Shown one piece after another: positions 23,075-36,100 of a stretch of DNA of 64,000 nucleotides. The position numbers were made by a program, and so were the translations under genes. This DNA comes from Mesostigma viride (Eukaryota; Streptophyta; Mesostigmatophyceae; Mesostigmatales; Mesostigmataceae), in NCBI GenBank assembly GCA_009746045.1, contig RPFO01000418.1:518501-582500 (forward strand), written 5' to 3'. The notes beneath the pieces were generated by a model. The model ran no database searches. It worked only from the letters and a program-made list of their open reading frames with translations, and was not told the DNA's origin. The first letter of the stretch is position 1. The number at the start of each line of letters is the position of its first letter.

Positions 23075-23458
23075 CGTTAGACGCCGCAAGGCCCGCACCT
23101 TCAAAGAACAGCTAGTAGAGGACATGGGGGGCCTAGGCCTCTCCGTGATTTGGAAGAAGATGATGGACAAGGCCAAGTGGGCCCAGGTCATAGAGGACAA
23201 CGACCCCCCCCCAGTGGGGAAGCGCCCGCGTGTGCAATCCCGCGGGAGGCACGCTAGATAGCTCCCCCCAGGGCAGCGTGCGGCTGCCTAGATAGATGAT
23301 GTAGTTAGAATGTTGTTAGATAGATGTAGTATGTAGCCAATGTAGATAGATTAGACCGGTAGGAATGTGTGCGCCCATCCATCCATTCATCGGGGTTAAT
23401 GCTCCGTGACTCCCCAACGGGAGCACGAGTCTAATTAATTAATTAATTAATTAATTAA
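23075..23458 (+). mobile_element. LINE 3' fragment with type 2 tail
   Basis: GTTAGACGCCGCAAGGCCCG through GGCCTCTCCGTGATTTGG matches the copy at about 51845-52130. It ends GGGGTTAATGCTCCGTGACT, hairpin, then (TTAA)n. It is embedded between two giant (CATC)n arrays. Confidence 0.8.
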
Positions 23459-23851
23459 TCCATCCATCCATCCATCCATCCATCCATCCATCCATCCATC
23501 CATCCATCCATCCATCCATCCATCCATCCATCCATCCATCCATCCATCCATCCATCCATCCATCCATCCATCCATCCATCCATCCATCCATCCATCCATC
23601 CATCCATCCATCCATCCATCCATCCATCCATCCATCCATCCATCCATCCATCCATCCATCCATCCATCCATCCATCCATCCATCCATCCATCCATCCATC
23701 CATCCATCCATCCATCCATCCATCCATCCATCCATCCATCCATCCATCCATCCATCCATCCATCCATCCATCCATCCATCCATCCATCCATCCATCCATC
23801 CATCCATCCATCCATCCATCCATCCATCCATCCATCCATCCATCCATCCAT
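23459..23851. repeat. About 390-bp (CATC)n array
   Basis: Uninterrupted, starting immediately after the (TTAA)n tail of the LINE fragment. Confidence 0.98.
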
Positions 23852-24084
23852 TGATCGGGGTATAGTCCTAGTACAGCCATGCTACGTCCTGGCTATGATG
23901 AGATTACTTGCCCACGCTCCTAGTGTTATGCCATGCTCACATGGGTCTTATTGCACCCACAGATTGCCGGATCGTTGGCGTGTCCGTTTAGCTAGCGTTC
24001 CCGAATGCAGCTGTGGCATGCCTTAGGCATGAAGGAGACTGGGGGTCTCTGCCCTTTCTCCTGTTGTGCACACACAGGGATTAA

Positions 24085-24235
24085 AAGCACTTCGGTGCTC
24101 CGTGACTCCCCAACAGGAGCACGTGTTTAATTAATTAATTAATTAATTAATCGGGGTTAGCTAATGCTCCTTGACTCCCTAATGGGGGCATGAGTTTAAT
24201 AAATGAATTAAGTAGTTAGTTAATTATAATCAGGT
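24085..24235 (+). mobile_element. Two LINE type 2 tails in tandem
   Basis: GTGCTCCGTGACTCCCCAAC with (TTAA)n is followed by GCTCCTTGACTCCCTAATGG and a second degenerate TTAA tail. Another remnant lies at about 24735-24790. Confidence 0.65.
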
Positions 24236-25330
24236 TGATTCAGATGAGGTCTGTGCTGGTTCCTTGTGGACTGGCCAGCCAGGGAGATATCTTCTTACAT
24301 GGTCAGGCCCTTGCCGACCATGTAAGAACCTGTTAGGCGACGCAGTGGCCAGCATTGGACATACCGCCATATGTTTGTCTCCGCGATATGATTTTAGCTG
24401 ACATGCAGAGCACAGACATTGTTGGCGTCATCCGCTCAACCCCTCTTATTCAGACATGGGACCTCGGATGTGTAGGATTAGTAGCGTTGCCCAGGCGGAC
24501 ATTGTCAAAGACTACGACCCCCCAGTTGTGGGTCCTAGGAAATTTAACAAGCATGATTGTCTCCTTGTTGATAGGCATTAATTAATCCTTGATGATAGGC
24601 ATTGCTTGCGTGCAAGATTAGCTCGAGGCCCATATTTTAGACTACTAGCTGAGCTGTGGACATACATGTTGTTATTGACGTCTTGACGGATATTGACGTC
24701 TTGGGGTGACTTCCACTATATCTTCTTTGGGGAATTCAGAGATCCCGGTCCCCCAACATGGACATGAGACTAATTAAAATCAATTAATCAATGTCATGAA
24801 TAGAGCGCGTTCATGACGTTCAGTCATGAACAGAGCCCTAACCTTAAACACATAAGAAAACAATTATGGCGGGCCATGTGACTTGGAATGTAAGAAGCTT
24901 AGCCCCCAAACATATTGTTGTCTCACGTAATGAATCACTTGCTGATCAACAAATCGATGGTTATCTCATAGGCACAATGTACCTCTGACCATCATTGCTG
25001 GCCCATGCATGCATGCACCAATGGCAGCCTACATGACACATACATCGCTTATTTGCCATGTAAAAAATGCGACAAAGTGTCCATATAGGTACTCATAGAT
25101 TAGCACAAATTCCTTAGCACGATGTGGACAACTTTACTTAACGGTGAAAGCCTGTCTCGCCCTTATTGCCTTGAGGGTTCCCGGCGATAGGTCCTGTCTG
25201 TTGGTCGACATTTTTCTTTTGCAGCTGGCCATCGTCGGTAGGTATGAATGATCTCGATGCTAGCAATTACGATGATGATACCCGAGGTAGTCTATACCTG
25301 GGATCGAGAGCTTCTTCTTGTATGGCAATG
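24236..25330. other. Spacer
   Basis: Nothing recognised apart from the LINE tail remnant near 24735-24790. Confidence 0.4.
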
Positions 25331-25905
25331 CCGGCAGGGCGATGACGGTGACGGCCGTCACCGTCATCGCTCTCGACGGGCGTGATGAAAAGTACCTGGT
25401 TGATAGGCGGCAGCTATTCACAATATAGGCCGTTTTTTATTACTCCGAATAAAGAGTTAAGAGGTTGGCCCTCGGCAGGGCGATGACGGGGCGCTGACGG
25501 GGCGATGACGGGGCGATGACGGGGCGTTCACGCGCGTGATTAATAGAACCTGTTTGATAGGCAGCGGCTATTGGTAATATACTTTGTTGATTAAGAGAAG
25601 AGTTTAGATGTTGGCCCGTCGAGGGCGATGACGGTGACGAGCGTCACCGTCATCGCCCTCGACGGGCGTGATGAAAAGCCCATGTTTTATATGCGGTAGC
25701 TATTGGTAGTCCGTAGTATATAGGTCGTTGACTATCACTCCGAATAAAGAGTTAACAGGTTAAGGTTGACTATCACTCCGAATAAAGAGTTAACAGGTTA
25801 AGGCCCTCGGCCGGGCGATGACGGGGCGATGACGGGGCGTTGACGCTCGTGATGAATAGGACCTGTTTGATAGGCGGCGGCTATTGCTAATATATAGGTC
25901 GGATA
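25331..25905. repeat. About 290-bp imperfect repeat with GC palindromes
   Basis: Sections recur with GATGACGGGGCGATGACGGG, GTGATGAA(A/T)A, TTGATAGGCGGC(A/G)GCTATT and ACTCCGAATAAAGAGTTAA. The unit contains a perfect 32-bp palindrome at 25339-25370 and a 22-bp stem with a 2-nt loop at 25618-25663. Confidence 0.85.
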
Positions 25906-27290
25906 TTTGTGTACCACCCCCCTCCTTCCCGCGGCAGGTACGCAGCGACCAGTGTTTTTTTTAGTGGCGATACACCGCCAAATGTGGCGGTGTGGCACTT
26001 TTTTTGGCAAAATGTGGCGGTGCCACCCACTTGGACAGGGCACCCAAGAAGCCACAATTTGGCCGTGCTGTTCTACTTTGTAGTTTCGTTTCGCCACAGG
26101 GTGGCCGTGCCTGAAGTTCACTCTAGTACAGGCTACGCCACAATTGGCGGTGTCAGCCGGTCTTCCGGCCGGCGTTCCGCCACAAGCCTCCCTAGTACTA
26201 GAACTACTATGAGTATTACTATGACTGACTGACTTACTGACTGCATAGTGCATGTACGTAGAGCCCGGCCAAGTGCCAAGTGGCAAGTGGCCCGCTGCCA
26301 GAGACCAGAGTGCACTGTGCAGACTGCAGCTTGTGTGCATTTTCTGGCTTCAGCTGGCTGGCGGCCTGGCGGCTGGCGCCTCAGTTCCAGTCACTCGCCA
26401 GCCATACAGTACTGTACTGCATTGCATTGACTATGTGTTTCGACTTTCGGCACTTCAGTAATCGTTTTGTTAAGCAGTGGCTGTAGTGGTAATCGTTGTT
26501 GTTAATTTACCAAGTACGCCCGGCGCCGATGCCTGAGACGGAGACGCTCGCCCGCCTTGTGTACAGGCATTCACGCCTTAAGTTGGGTTCGAGGTTTTTG
26601 GTCAACCCAACTTCAGGCGTGAACCCAACTTAAGGCGTGAATGATTCTAATAAATTCTACTAGTTTGAACTTAAGATAATTAAACATACTGTTCTGAACT
26701 ACTTTGAACTTGGAATGCCAGTACGGCGCCGCGCCGCGCTGACCCCGCTGCCGGTAGGGTCATTTGCTGCACCAAAAAGCCAGCCCGCCACACGTGGCCG
26801 TGCCAAGCCCAATTTTAATTGGCTTAAAGCCACACATTGGCCGAGTAAACTGAAGTTTTCATAGTTCGAAACGCCACAAGTGGCCTAGCGCCACTAGTAA
26901 CGAAAACCTTAAAAAAAACACTGGCAGCGACCCGCTGTTGTCCTGGCTGCAATTGTGTATCACTTGTACGGTATTTGTGTATCACTTGTACGGTATTTGT
27001 GTATCACTTGTCCTCCTTCCCACGGCAGGTACGCAGCGACCCGCTGTTGTCCTGGCTGCAATTGTGTATCACTTGTACGGTATTTGTGTATCACTTGTAC
27101 GGTATTTGTGTATCACTTGTCCTCCTTCCCACGGCAGGTACGCAGCGACCCGCTGTTGTCCTGGCTGCAATTGTGTATCACTTGTACGGTATTTGTGTAC
27201 CACCCCCCTCCTTCCCACGGCAGGTACGCAGCGCCCGGCTGTTGTCCTGGCTGCAGTTGTGTACCACCTGTACGGTATTTGTGTACCACC
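25906..27290. repeat. About 87-bp tandem repeat, interrupted by a transposon
   Basis: Units carry GGCAGGTACGCAGCGACCCG, GTTGTCCTGGCTGCAATTGT and GTATCACTTGTACGGTATTT. One partial unit lies left of the 974-bp element at 25950-26923 and about four lie right of it, so the array pre-dates the insertion. Confidence 0.88.
25950..26923. mobile_element. Non-autonomous hAT-like DNA transposon (974 bp)
   Basis: Terminal inverted repeats are CAGTGTTTTTTTTA at the left and its exact complement at the right. Both ends are flanked by the 8-bp direct repeat GCAGCGAC (25942-25949 and 26924-26931), a target site duplication cut from the host minisatellite unit. TIRs beginning CAGTG with 8-bp duplications are typical of the hAT superfamily. 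Subterminal regions are full of GTGGCG / GCCACA(A) motifs in both orientations, as expected for transposase binding. A perfect 22-bp inverted repeat lies inside (26569-26590 / 26621-26642). No transposase frame is present. Confidence 0.83.
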
Positions 27291-28464
<1,174 letters not shown>

Positions 28465-28532
28465 TCCCACCCCCCGCTCTCTTGTCCCTCCCGCACCCCT
28501 CCTCTCTCTTTCCCTTTTCCTTGGCTGTTGAG

Positions 28533-28606
28533 AAGGACTGGGGTGAAAACTCCAGACCGTTGGTGGCTGCCTTCAAGCAGGAAGTTTCAAGGATCAACAA
28601 GTTTTT
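28533..28606 (+). CDS. Possible internal exon, perhaps of an SPX-domain protein
   Basis: After a strong pyrimidine tract and TTGAG, 24 codons containing PLVAAFKQEVSRINKF run to a GTGAGC donor. The pattern F-x2-EV-x-RINKF resembles the helix of SPX domains (E-[LV]-x-K-[IV]-N-x-F-[FY]). Flanking exons were not found, so this is weak. Confidence 0.25.
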
Positions 28607-28612
28607 GTGAGC

Positions 28613-30174
28613 TGTCTGATATGGTCACTGCTGCGACAAAGGTGAGTTATCTTGTTTTTCATGTAATTTTTTTGCTGTAGCTAGGTAAGCCGGCCATTTT
28701 GTACTCCCCTTTCTTTTGCTCTCACGATTTATTCTTGTTGTGGTTTATATGGTCCCGTTAAGTGGCATGCATTATCATTATCCACATTAGTGTGAGAAAC
28801 CATCCGCAGTGTTGTAGCTTGCATCTATAACAACAGTTTTTGCTGCCGCCGCCACTGCTATTACCAACATTAAGTCATTCTTGCTTTCTAAGCACTCTTT
28901 TTCCTCTTAGGCTGTTGGTTGGGATACCAGCCACCCTTGCACGCATAAATTCAAGCACCGGGTGCATGTGAAAACACAACCAAGGCAAGAATGTCCCCCT
29001 CTCGCAATATCCCACCCACGCAACGCACCCAATGCAGCAAGAATGGGACCACCTTGTTGCCATGAGCTCTAGCACCGTTGCCACCCCTAGCTTTCTACTG
29101 TTCCCGTCCATCCTTATTTACACTGGCTGCTTTGCTTGCATTTCTGGCTCAGTGCCAGTTTGCACTTGCTAGCTTGCTAAGACAATAATGCAGCTTGCAA
29201 ACGGCAAGGGCAAGCACCCGGGTAAGAGCAAAGGCAACCGCACGAGCAAAGGAAAGGGAAACTGGAAGAGCAAGCACAAGGCCAAGGAAAGGACAAAGGC
29301 ACTTGTGCTTGCCAAAAGGGCAGGCTCAAGGGAAATGACAAGGGCAAGGGCAGGGGCAGGCACAAGGGAAGCGGATAAGGGCAAGGGCAGGCGCAAGGGA
29401 AAGAGATTAGGACAAGTCAAGCACGAGGGAACGGACAAGGGCAAGGGCAGGCACAAGGGAAAAGATGAAGACAAGGGCAGGCACTAGGGAAAGGATGAGG
29501 GCAACGGCAAACACTGGGGATCAAAGGATAGGGGCAAGGGCAGATGCTAGGGTAACAGTTAGGGCAAAGGCAGGCACAAGAGAAGAATAAGGGGCCGTGA
29601 AGTATAAGTGGAAATGCGGGTGGCGACATGGGGTTCGATCGGGCCTGCTGATGCAAATGCAGATTTCAACTGCAGTGACAAACACAAGCGTAGACATAGG
29701 CAACGACAAATTCCTTGCATGTGTGCCTTGCTCTTCACCGGCTGGCTCGTTTGCTAGTTGTCTAACAGTTTCTACCGATAAACATCACTTGCCATTGTAA
29801 GGTCTGCCTTGCTGCCGTGCTAGTGGGTAGCTGGGTGATCGTGCTTGTTCCTTGTCAAGGGAGGGATGCATGTGGAGTAGGTGGGTGGGTGTGCTTGTTC
29901 CTTGCCAAGGAAGGGATGCACAAAGGTTAGATAGGTGCACGTGCTTGTTTCTTGTCAAGGGAGGGACGCACAAAGGGTAGGTGGGGGCACATGGTTGTGC
30001 CTCGTCAAGGGCGGGATGCACGAAGGGTAGGTGGGGGCATGTGGTTGGTCCTTGTCTTTTCACCGCCCAAGCGATGGCGATGTAGCATGCATTATACATT
30101 TATTCGTGCATTAAAAATCACTTTCCTTACAAGCGGCCTTAGCCGACTCCATCTGCCGTTGCCATTTCTCCGTA
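28613..30174. other. Spacer with degenerate purine-rich repeats
   Basis: 29195-29600 is a degenerate repeat of GGGCAAGGGCAGGCACAAGG. 29820-30060 holds about four copies of a ~65-bp unit with CTTGTTCCTTGTCAAGGGAG. No supported gene. Confidence 0.6.
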
Positions 30175-30205
30175 TTGCATTGTCCGGACACGGTTTTTGT
30201 GTCGC

Positions 30206-30445
30206 AGGTCTTCCCCCGTAAAGGCACAAGCTGCCTGCGCGCGGAATTATGTGCAGACACCTCGGTTTCCAACACGACGGCTTCCCGCACATATCGAGCT
30301 CTGGATGTACAACATCTTCCCCCGGCGCACTTGCTCCCGGATGGAGCTTCTGTGCGGTGCCGACATCCCCGGAGCTGTCCTAAGCACCGCATGGAAACAG
30401 TATTTCAAGCCACGAAGAGAAGCCACGAATTTGATATTGACTTGA
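30206..30445 (+). CDS. Possible terminal exon, unknown product
   Basis: After the acceptor TTTGTGTCGCAG the frame contains RFPTRRLPAHIELWMYNIFP and WKQYFKPRREATN before a TGA. The composition looks protein-like but no family is recognised and no partner exon is identified. Confidence 0.22.
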   Translation, partial: RSSPVKAQAACARNYVQTPRFPTRRLPAHIELWMYNIFPRRTCSRMELLCGADIPGAVLSTAWKQYFKPRREATNLILT

Positions 30446-30774
30446 TATTGTCGTCAGAAGACTTGATATGCTATTTTCTGTGAAGGCGTTGGATTTTTGT
30501 GCATGACATGTAATCCTGCATTTAATAATGAAATTTTTTATGAAATAGGAACTCGTCTTGCATGAGCCTTGCTGCAAATGCCATTCATTTTTTTCCCCCG
30601 GGTAAATGGGTGTTAGGGGTTAGGTTGACCGAAATGATAAGTGAAATCAAAGTGAAATTCTGATAAGTGACATGCGTACTGCAATTCAGAACGACATAGC
30701 GACATGATTGTAGTACCGGTAGTGTACGCGAGAAGCATACGACGTCGTAACCTACGGGACCGAGTACCGGGATC
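30446..30774. other. Spacer
   Basis: Nothing recognised. Confidence 0.4.
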
Positions 30775-31098
30775 GTAAATTACCAACTCGTAAATTACTA
30801 CCTCGCAAATTACTACCTCGTACCTTACTACCTCGTAAATTACTACCTCGTACATTACTACCTCGTACATTACTACCTCGTACATTACTACCTCGTAAAT
30901 TACTACCTCGTAAATTACTACCTCGTAAATTACTACCTCGTAAATTACGACGTCGGATCTTACCTCGGATCTAACTCGTAGCTTACGAGAAAGATCCGAA
31001 CTCTTATACAAACGGTAAGAGTAGTCTGTGCCGTAAATTACCACCTCGTAATTTACGCCTCGGATCCTTTTTACTACCCTCGGACGAAAAGTATAGTG
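30775..31098. repeat. 15-bp (TCGTAAATTACTACC)n array and (CCCT)n flank
   Basis: About 12 units of 15 bp with TACATT / TACCTT variants. It runs into the flank shared, inverted, with 19013-19080 (GATCCTTTTTACTACCCTCG then GACGAAAAGTATAGTG). Confidence 0.88.
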
Positions 31099-31720
31099 TC
31101 CCTCCCTCCCTCCCTCCCTCCCTCCCTCCCTCCCTCCCTCCTCCTCCTCCCTCCCTCCCTCCCTCCCTCCCTCCCTCCCTCCCTCCCTCCCTCCCTCCCT
31201 CCCTCCCTCCTCCCTCCCTCCCTCCCTCCCTCCCTCCCTCCCTCCCTCCCTCCCTCCCTCCCTCCCTCCCTCCCTCCCTCCCTCCTCCCTCCCTCCCTCC
31301 CTCCCTCCCTCCCTCCCTCCCTCCCTCCCTCCTCCCTCCCTCCCTCCCTCCTCCCTCCTCCTCCCTCCCTCCCTCCTCCCTCCCTCCCTCCCTCCCTCCC
31401 TCCCTCCCTCCCTCCCTCCCTCCCTCCCTCCCTCCCTCCCTCTCCCTCCCTCCCTCCCTCCCTCCCTCCCTCCCTCCCCCTCCTCCCTCCCTCCCTCCCT
31501 CCCTCCCTCCCTCCCTCCCTCCCTCCCTCCCTCCCTCCCTCCCTCCCTCCTCCCTCCCTCCCTCCCTCCCTCCTCCCTCCCTCCCTCCCTCCCTCCTCCC
31601 TCCCTCCCTCCCTCCCTCCCTCCCTCCCTCCCTCCCTCCCTCCCTCCCTCCCTCCCTCCCTCCCTCCCTCCCTTCCTCCCTCCCTCCCCCCTCGACCTCC
31701 CTCCCTCCCTCCCTCCCGCC
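31099..31720. repeat. Second (CCCT)n array, about 0.6 kb
   Basis: Same CCCT/CCT composition as the array at 16658-19012. The shared flank lies on the opposite side relative to the C-rich strand. Confidence 0.97.
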
Positions 31721-31867
31721 CGCCCGCCGCCCGTCGGCCCCCCCCCCTTCGTTTCCGAAGGACTGGCATCACTCTCCGGGACAGAGTGTTCTCGCAGTTG
31801 GGTTCTAATTTGGGATGCATACTGAGCAGGAGACCCCTATAGCCGCGGAAGGCTATGCCAGAGCTCG

Positions 31868-32505
31868 ATTAATTTATCTATTAGCATGCATTTTATCTAT
31901 TAGCACGTAGACTGCGTTACGTGAGCATAAGCAATGGTGATGCATGTAAGTGGAGATGGAATCGATCTCACTAACCCTCAGTTGCCGGGTTGCGGGCGCG
32001 ACGGCCCGACCTGCTGTGCTTGCCAAACGGCCCGACCTGCTGTGCTAGTTACACGCGTTTCCCCTACCGATGTGGGGATCATGCTATCTTTCATAACCTC
32101 GTGCCACCGCTCCTTGCGGGTCATCTGCCGCCAGATCGACAGATAAGCCAGGGGGCTGACTGGGGGTAAACCCAGTCGTCATAGGATAACACATGTAAAG
32201 GCTGAGCCTATCACGAAAGGTCGACCTCGCGTGATAGGCTTGGCGTCTAGACAAGTCCCCGCTGTCCAGATCCAGCAGTGGCGACCGGGCCATGCGCGGC
32301 CAGGCGGGGCTGCCATGTCAGTGAAGACATACCGCCTGGGCTGCGCGGGCTTGGTGCCCACTAGTCCTTCTGAGGTGTACGTAGACCTACTTGATCGATC
32401 TGTGCGGGCTAGCTGCTTGGCGTGCAAGCCCTAGCCGCCTGTTTCTAAGCACGTGAGATACAAAAGGTAATTCTGCGTACAGCTCATTGCCAGCTAAGGC
32501 CGATC
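31868..32505 (-). mobile_element. Degraded LINE 3' fragment, type 1 tail
   Basis: On the minus strand it begins with a degraded NELYAELPFVSHV / NRRLGLA segment and ends TTATGCTCACGTAACGCAGT with an AATAGATAA tail. Several frameshifts. Confidence 0.7.
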
Positions 32506-33127
32506 GATCCCAGAGTAAGCCGCACTGGCGAGCGCTGTTGCTCGTAGTTCATGCACGGGCACTAGGCAGCATCTAGTTTTGACCAGATTCGCTGCTAGCT
32601 TGGATTGATGATATTGTAGCATTCTTGTGCACACACGAACATGCATGTGCAGTTACATCATTATCAGTAATTTTCTTTTGCAAAATGATACGTGATTGCA
32701 TTTAATAAATCTGTTTGGTTCGGCTACGTTTGCATCAAGCGGTTATGAATGACTTACTTGATTATATTGTTGTTACAAGGAGTCTGGAGGCCAAACCAGG
32801 TGATATAAGCACCGGCTGGCCACAGGCAGGACGGAGTGGCCCGTATACTCAGCTTGGATGCATGCAACACTCATTGATCGCAGATGGCCAGATGGGAAAC
32901 ATCGCCCAGCAAGCTGCGCAAAAAAAATAGCACGTCGTTGAAGGCGCTCCATAGGCCTTATCGGTTGCTGTCACATCAGCTGAGGTGGCCTATTATTCTG
33001 TGTTCATTAGTAGTGTGGGAGGCTCATAAATTTCTAAAACGCTACTATTTATAGCATGCCTCGACGATACATATAGCCTCTGAGCACCAATATTTCCACC
33101 TTACGCCAGGAGAAACTTGACGATTGA
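32506..33127. other. Spacer downstream of mannanase paralogue 2
   Basis: Probably the 3' untranslated and intergenic region of the minus-strand mannanase. No gene seen. Confidence 0.4.
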
Positions 33128-36100
33128 TCAAATGACTGTCTTCATTTTATTGGCCGCGTTCCTCATGAGGTCGGTGAATGGTGACCTGTTGATGTCATCC
33201 CACTCCCAGTAGCATGAGCCCATGACAGGCCCGCCCTCGCGCCGGCTCTTCTCTGCGAAGTTCAACACCAGATTCAGCATCTGCAGGCGCATCTGGCCAT
33301 CCCCCGTCTCCTTCCCGTACTCCTCAACGACCATCTGCAGACACCACAACCGTTTTCGTTATCATTATTATCATTATTATTATCATTATTATTATCATTA
33401 TTATTATTGCACAGACATTATGAGATAGACAACCAAATGACGGCGAGAAATAAAGACACTTTAGGGAGCCACATATGCAAACGCATAACATATCACACAC
33501 AGCAGCTGGACAGTGAGCTAAAGAAAGAAATCTGCCAACTCTCTTTCTCTATGAGACTAGCTTACAGACTGCACTGCATCCACCCAAACAAACAGCTTGA
33601 AAGTTTACTCCACAATGTAAGCATCACGACAATGCCATCCCACCATCCCCGCAGCTATGCACCGTGGCTTAAGTTACTATCCATCCTGTTAGCCAGCCAA
33701 CAGCAATCTAGCCAACAGACAACCATCCCTGGCCAACAGACCACCATTTTAGCTAGGTGACAGATATTAGCTTGGCAACAGACAACCATCGCTGGCCAAC
33801 AGGCAACAGTTCCAGAGGTTTATGCAGACATCATGGGTGATCGGTGCCATCCCATCCGATGCCATGTATACGCCTGTGGACAGCCAAATATCACCGTTGT
33901 AGAACATTACACCTCATCACCATCAGACACGACCACGCAAGCTTAGGCACGAATGCAGGATGGAAGGAAAAGATGGAAAAGATAAGCTAGAATAAGTATC
34001 TAATAAGCACATAAGGGGAAGGGCAAGACGCTACCATTAGTATCCAATAAGCACACAATGGGAAGGGCAAGATGCAATCGGCAAATGCACAACGCTGAAG
34101 CATGCACGAATGTTTACTGCACAATCTAGTCATGGAGAGATCGCATATCCAGCGTGCGTCAGTATGATCCATATGTTTACAGTGTACAGTGTGTGCAGCG
34201 GCTTGCCCAGCTCCTTGGTGTCCTTCTCTTGCACCTCCGACCATCGTTTATATAGTAGTATAGTAAACACACACACTCAGCACGGGTCACTAAAGCTACA
34301 GTGCACGCACCGGCTTGCCAAGTGCCTTGGCGTCTTTCTCATGCACCTCCAGCCACTGCTGGGTGAAGCGCAGCTTCCAGTACCATGGCATCTTGAAGCC
34401 CTCCTCATCAAACCACTCGTAGTCGAACCAGTTGTCTGTTTCATGTTTGGAACATGGTAGCGATGTAGGTGCATGTATGCATAATGGTTCATGGTTGAAA
34501 ACCCTCCTCATCAAGCCACTTATTGTAGAACCAGTGGTCTGTTTTATATCAGAGCATGGGTTGCGTCAGGTACCACAATTACAGCGACACGGCGTGAGTA
34601 TGTTGTTAGATCATGCAAGGTCGATCCCTTGTCTTATGATGCTCCCAAAAGGGTAGTTTAGGATATTAGATTGATACATAATGCCTATGTCTGGTGATGT
34701 TCCCAAGAGGGTTGTTTATTAGGGCATTAGAAACATAAATAACTACTGTCTGAAAGTGTTCCCAACAGGGCAGTGTAGGGTATTGTATTGATAGAATTCT
34801 AATTAGGGAGCAGCACGAACGTGAAACACACCATATTTAGCACAGGTTATTAACTGCGAGAAGGGGAGGGGTGGAGGAGGGGAGGGGTGGAGAAGGGGAG
34901 CGGTGGAGAAGGGGATGGGTGGAGAAGGGGAGCGGTGGAGAAGGGGAGGGGTGGAGAAGGGGAGCGGTGGAGAAGGGGAGGGGTGGAGAAGGGGAGCGGA
35001 GGAGAAGAGTAGTGGTTGAGGAGGGTACCGATCGAAGGCTAATGGTTCCTATTTTTCACAAAGATATGCAAGTCATTCATCGATGAGAAAGGTAGTGATT
35101 TCATGATTCAATGTTTATATCAGAGTTTAGATCACAAAGATATTTTTCTGAAGTTGATCATCCGCGTTTTGTAGAACAAGGTCGTATTGCAAGGGAAGGG
35201 TAGCAAGCAGTGTGCCGGCGCATCCCACCAACACAGGCGCGTGCTAGGCTAGAAGACTAGGGGCAGCATAAACGTTTGACACCGGTAACCCAAAGATTTA
35301 CCTTCCAAAAGGTAACCAGGAGCAGGTAGCAATAAAAAAGGTGATCCTTTCAAGTAAGGGCGACCTGGCTACTTTTAACCTATAGCGTGAGCTGCATGCA
35401 AGTATCCTACGCTCTCTTCGAATGTGGACCTCACCTACAGGTCTGGACTGTCCAGGCGCAGCCAGCGCGAAGTGATTATTATTATTGTTGTTATTATTAT
35501 TATTGTTGTTGTTGTATTTATCATTATTATTGCAGCCAGCAACCCACCTAGACACATCAGCACGCTCCATTGGCAAACTATCGCTGCTTGTGGCCCCGCC
35601 CCCACCCACCCACCCACCCACCCACCCACCCACCCACCCACCCACCCACCCACCCACCCACCCACCCACCCACCCACCCACCCACCCACCCACCCACCCA
35701 CCCACCCACCCACCCACCCACCCACCCCCACCCACCCACCCACCCACCCACCCACCCACCCACCCACCCACCCACCCACCCACCCACCCACCCACCCACC
35801 CACATGTGCAGTTTCATACTGTCAAAACTAATGCTAATCCTTCCCCACGCTACCCACCGCCTTACCTGGCCACATGTGCACGGTCATGAAGTCGATTTCG
35901 GGGAAGGCGTTGTCCTTGATAAAGTCCTGCCCGCTTTCCGTGGAATGCCAGTCTGGGCGCACATATAACAGCCAAGGAAAGCAGGACGTGTTTCCAAGGG
36001 CAAGGAAAATTGGGTTGTGGCACACGCAGAGATGGCTGTCAGCTGAGGCGTAGCAGTATTGGAAAAAGCAGTATAGGTGTGCCAGTTGGAACTATAGGGA

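Noticed and set aside
22048-23200. Long Met-Asp-Gly-Trp and Ile-His-Pro-Ser repeat proteins
   Set aside because: Consequence of an uninterrupted (CATC)n array. Open on both strands and in all frames.
34301-34310. Exon 9 ending two codons later (…GKPVR)
   Set aside because: GTGCGT after GKP is the better donor and restores phase 0 with the last exon. The later GT gives the wrong phase in both paralogues.
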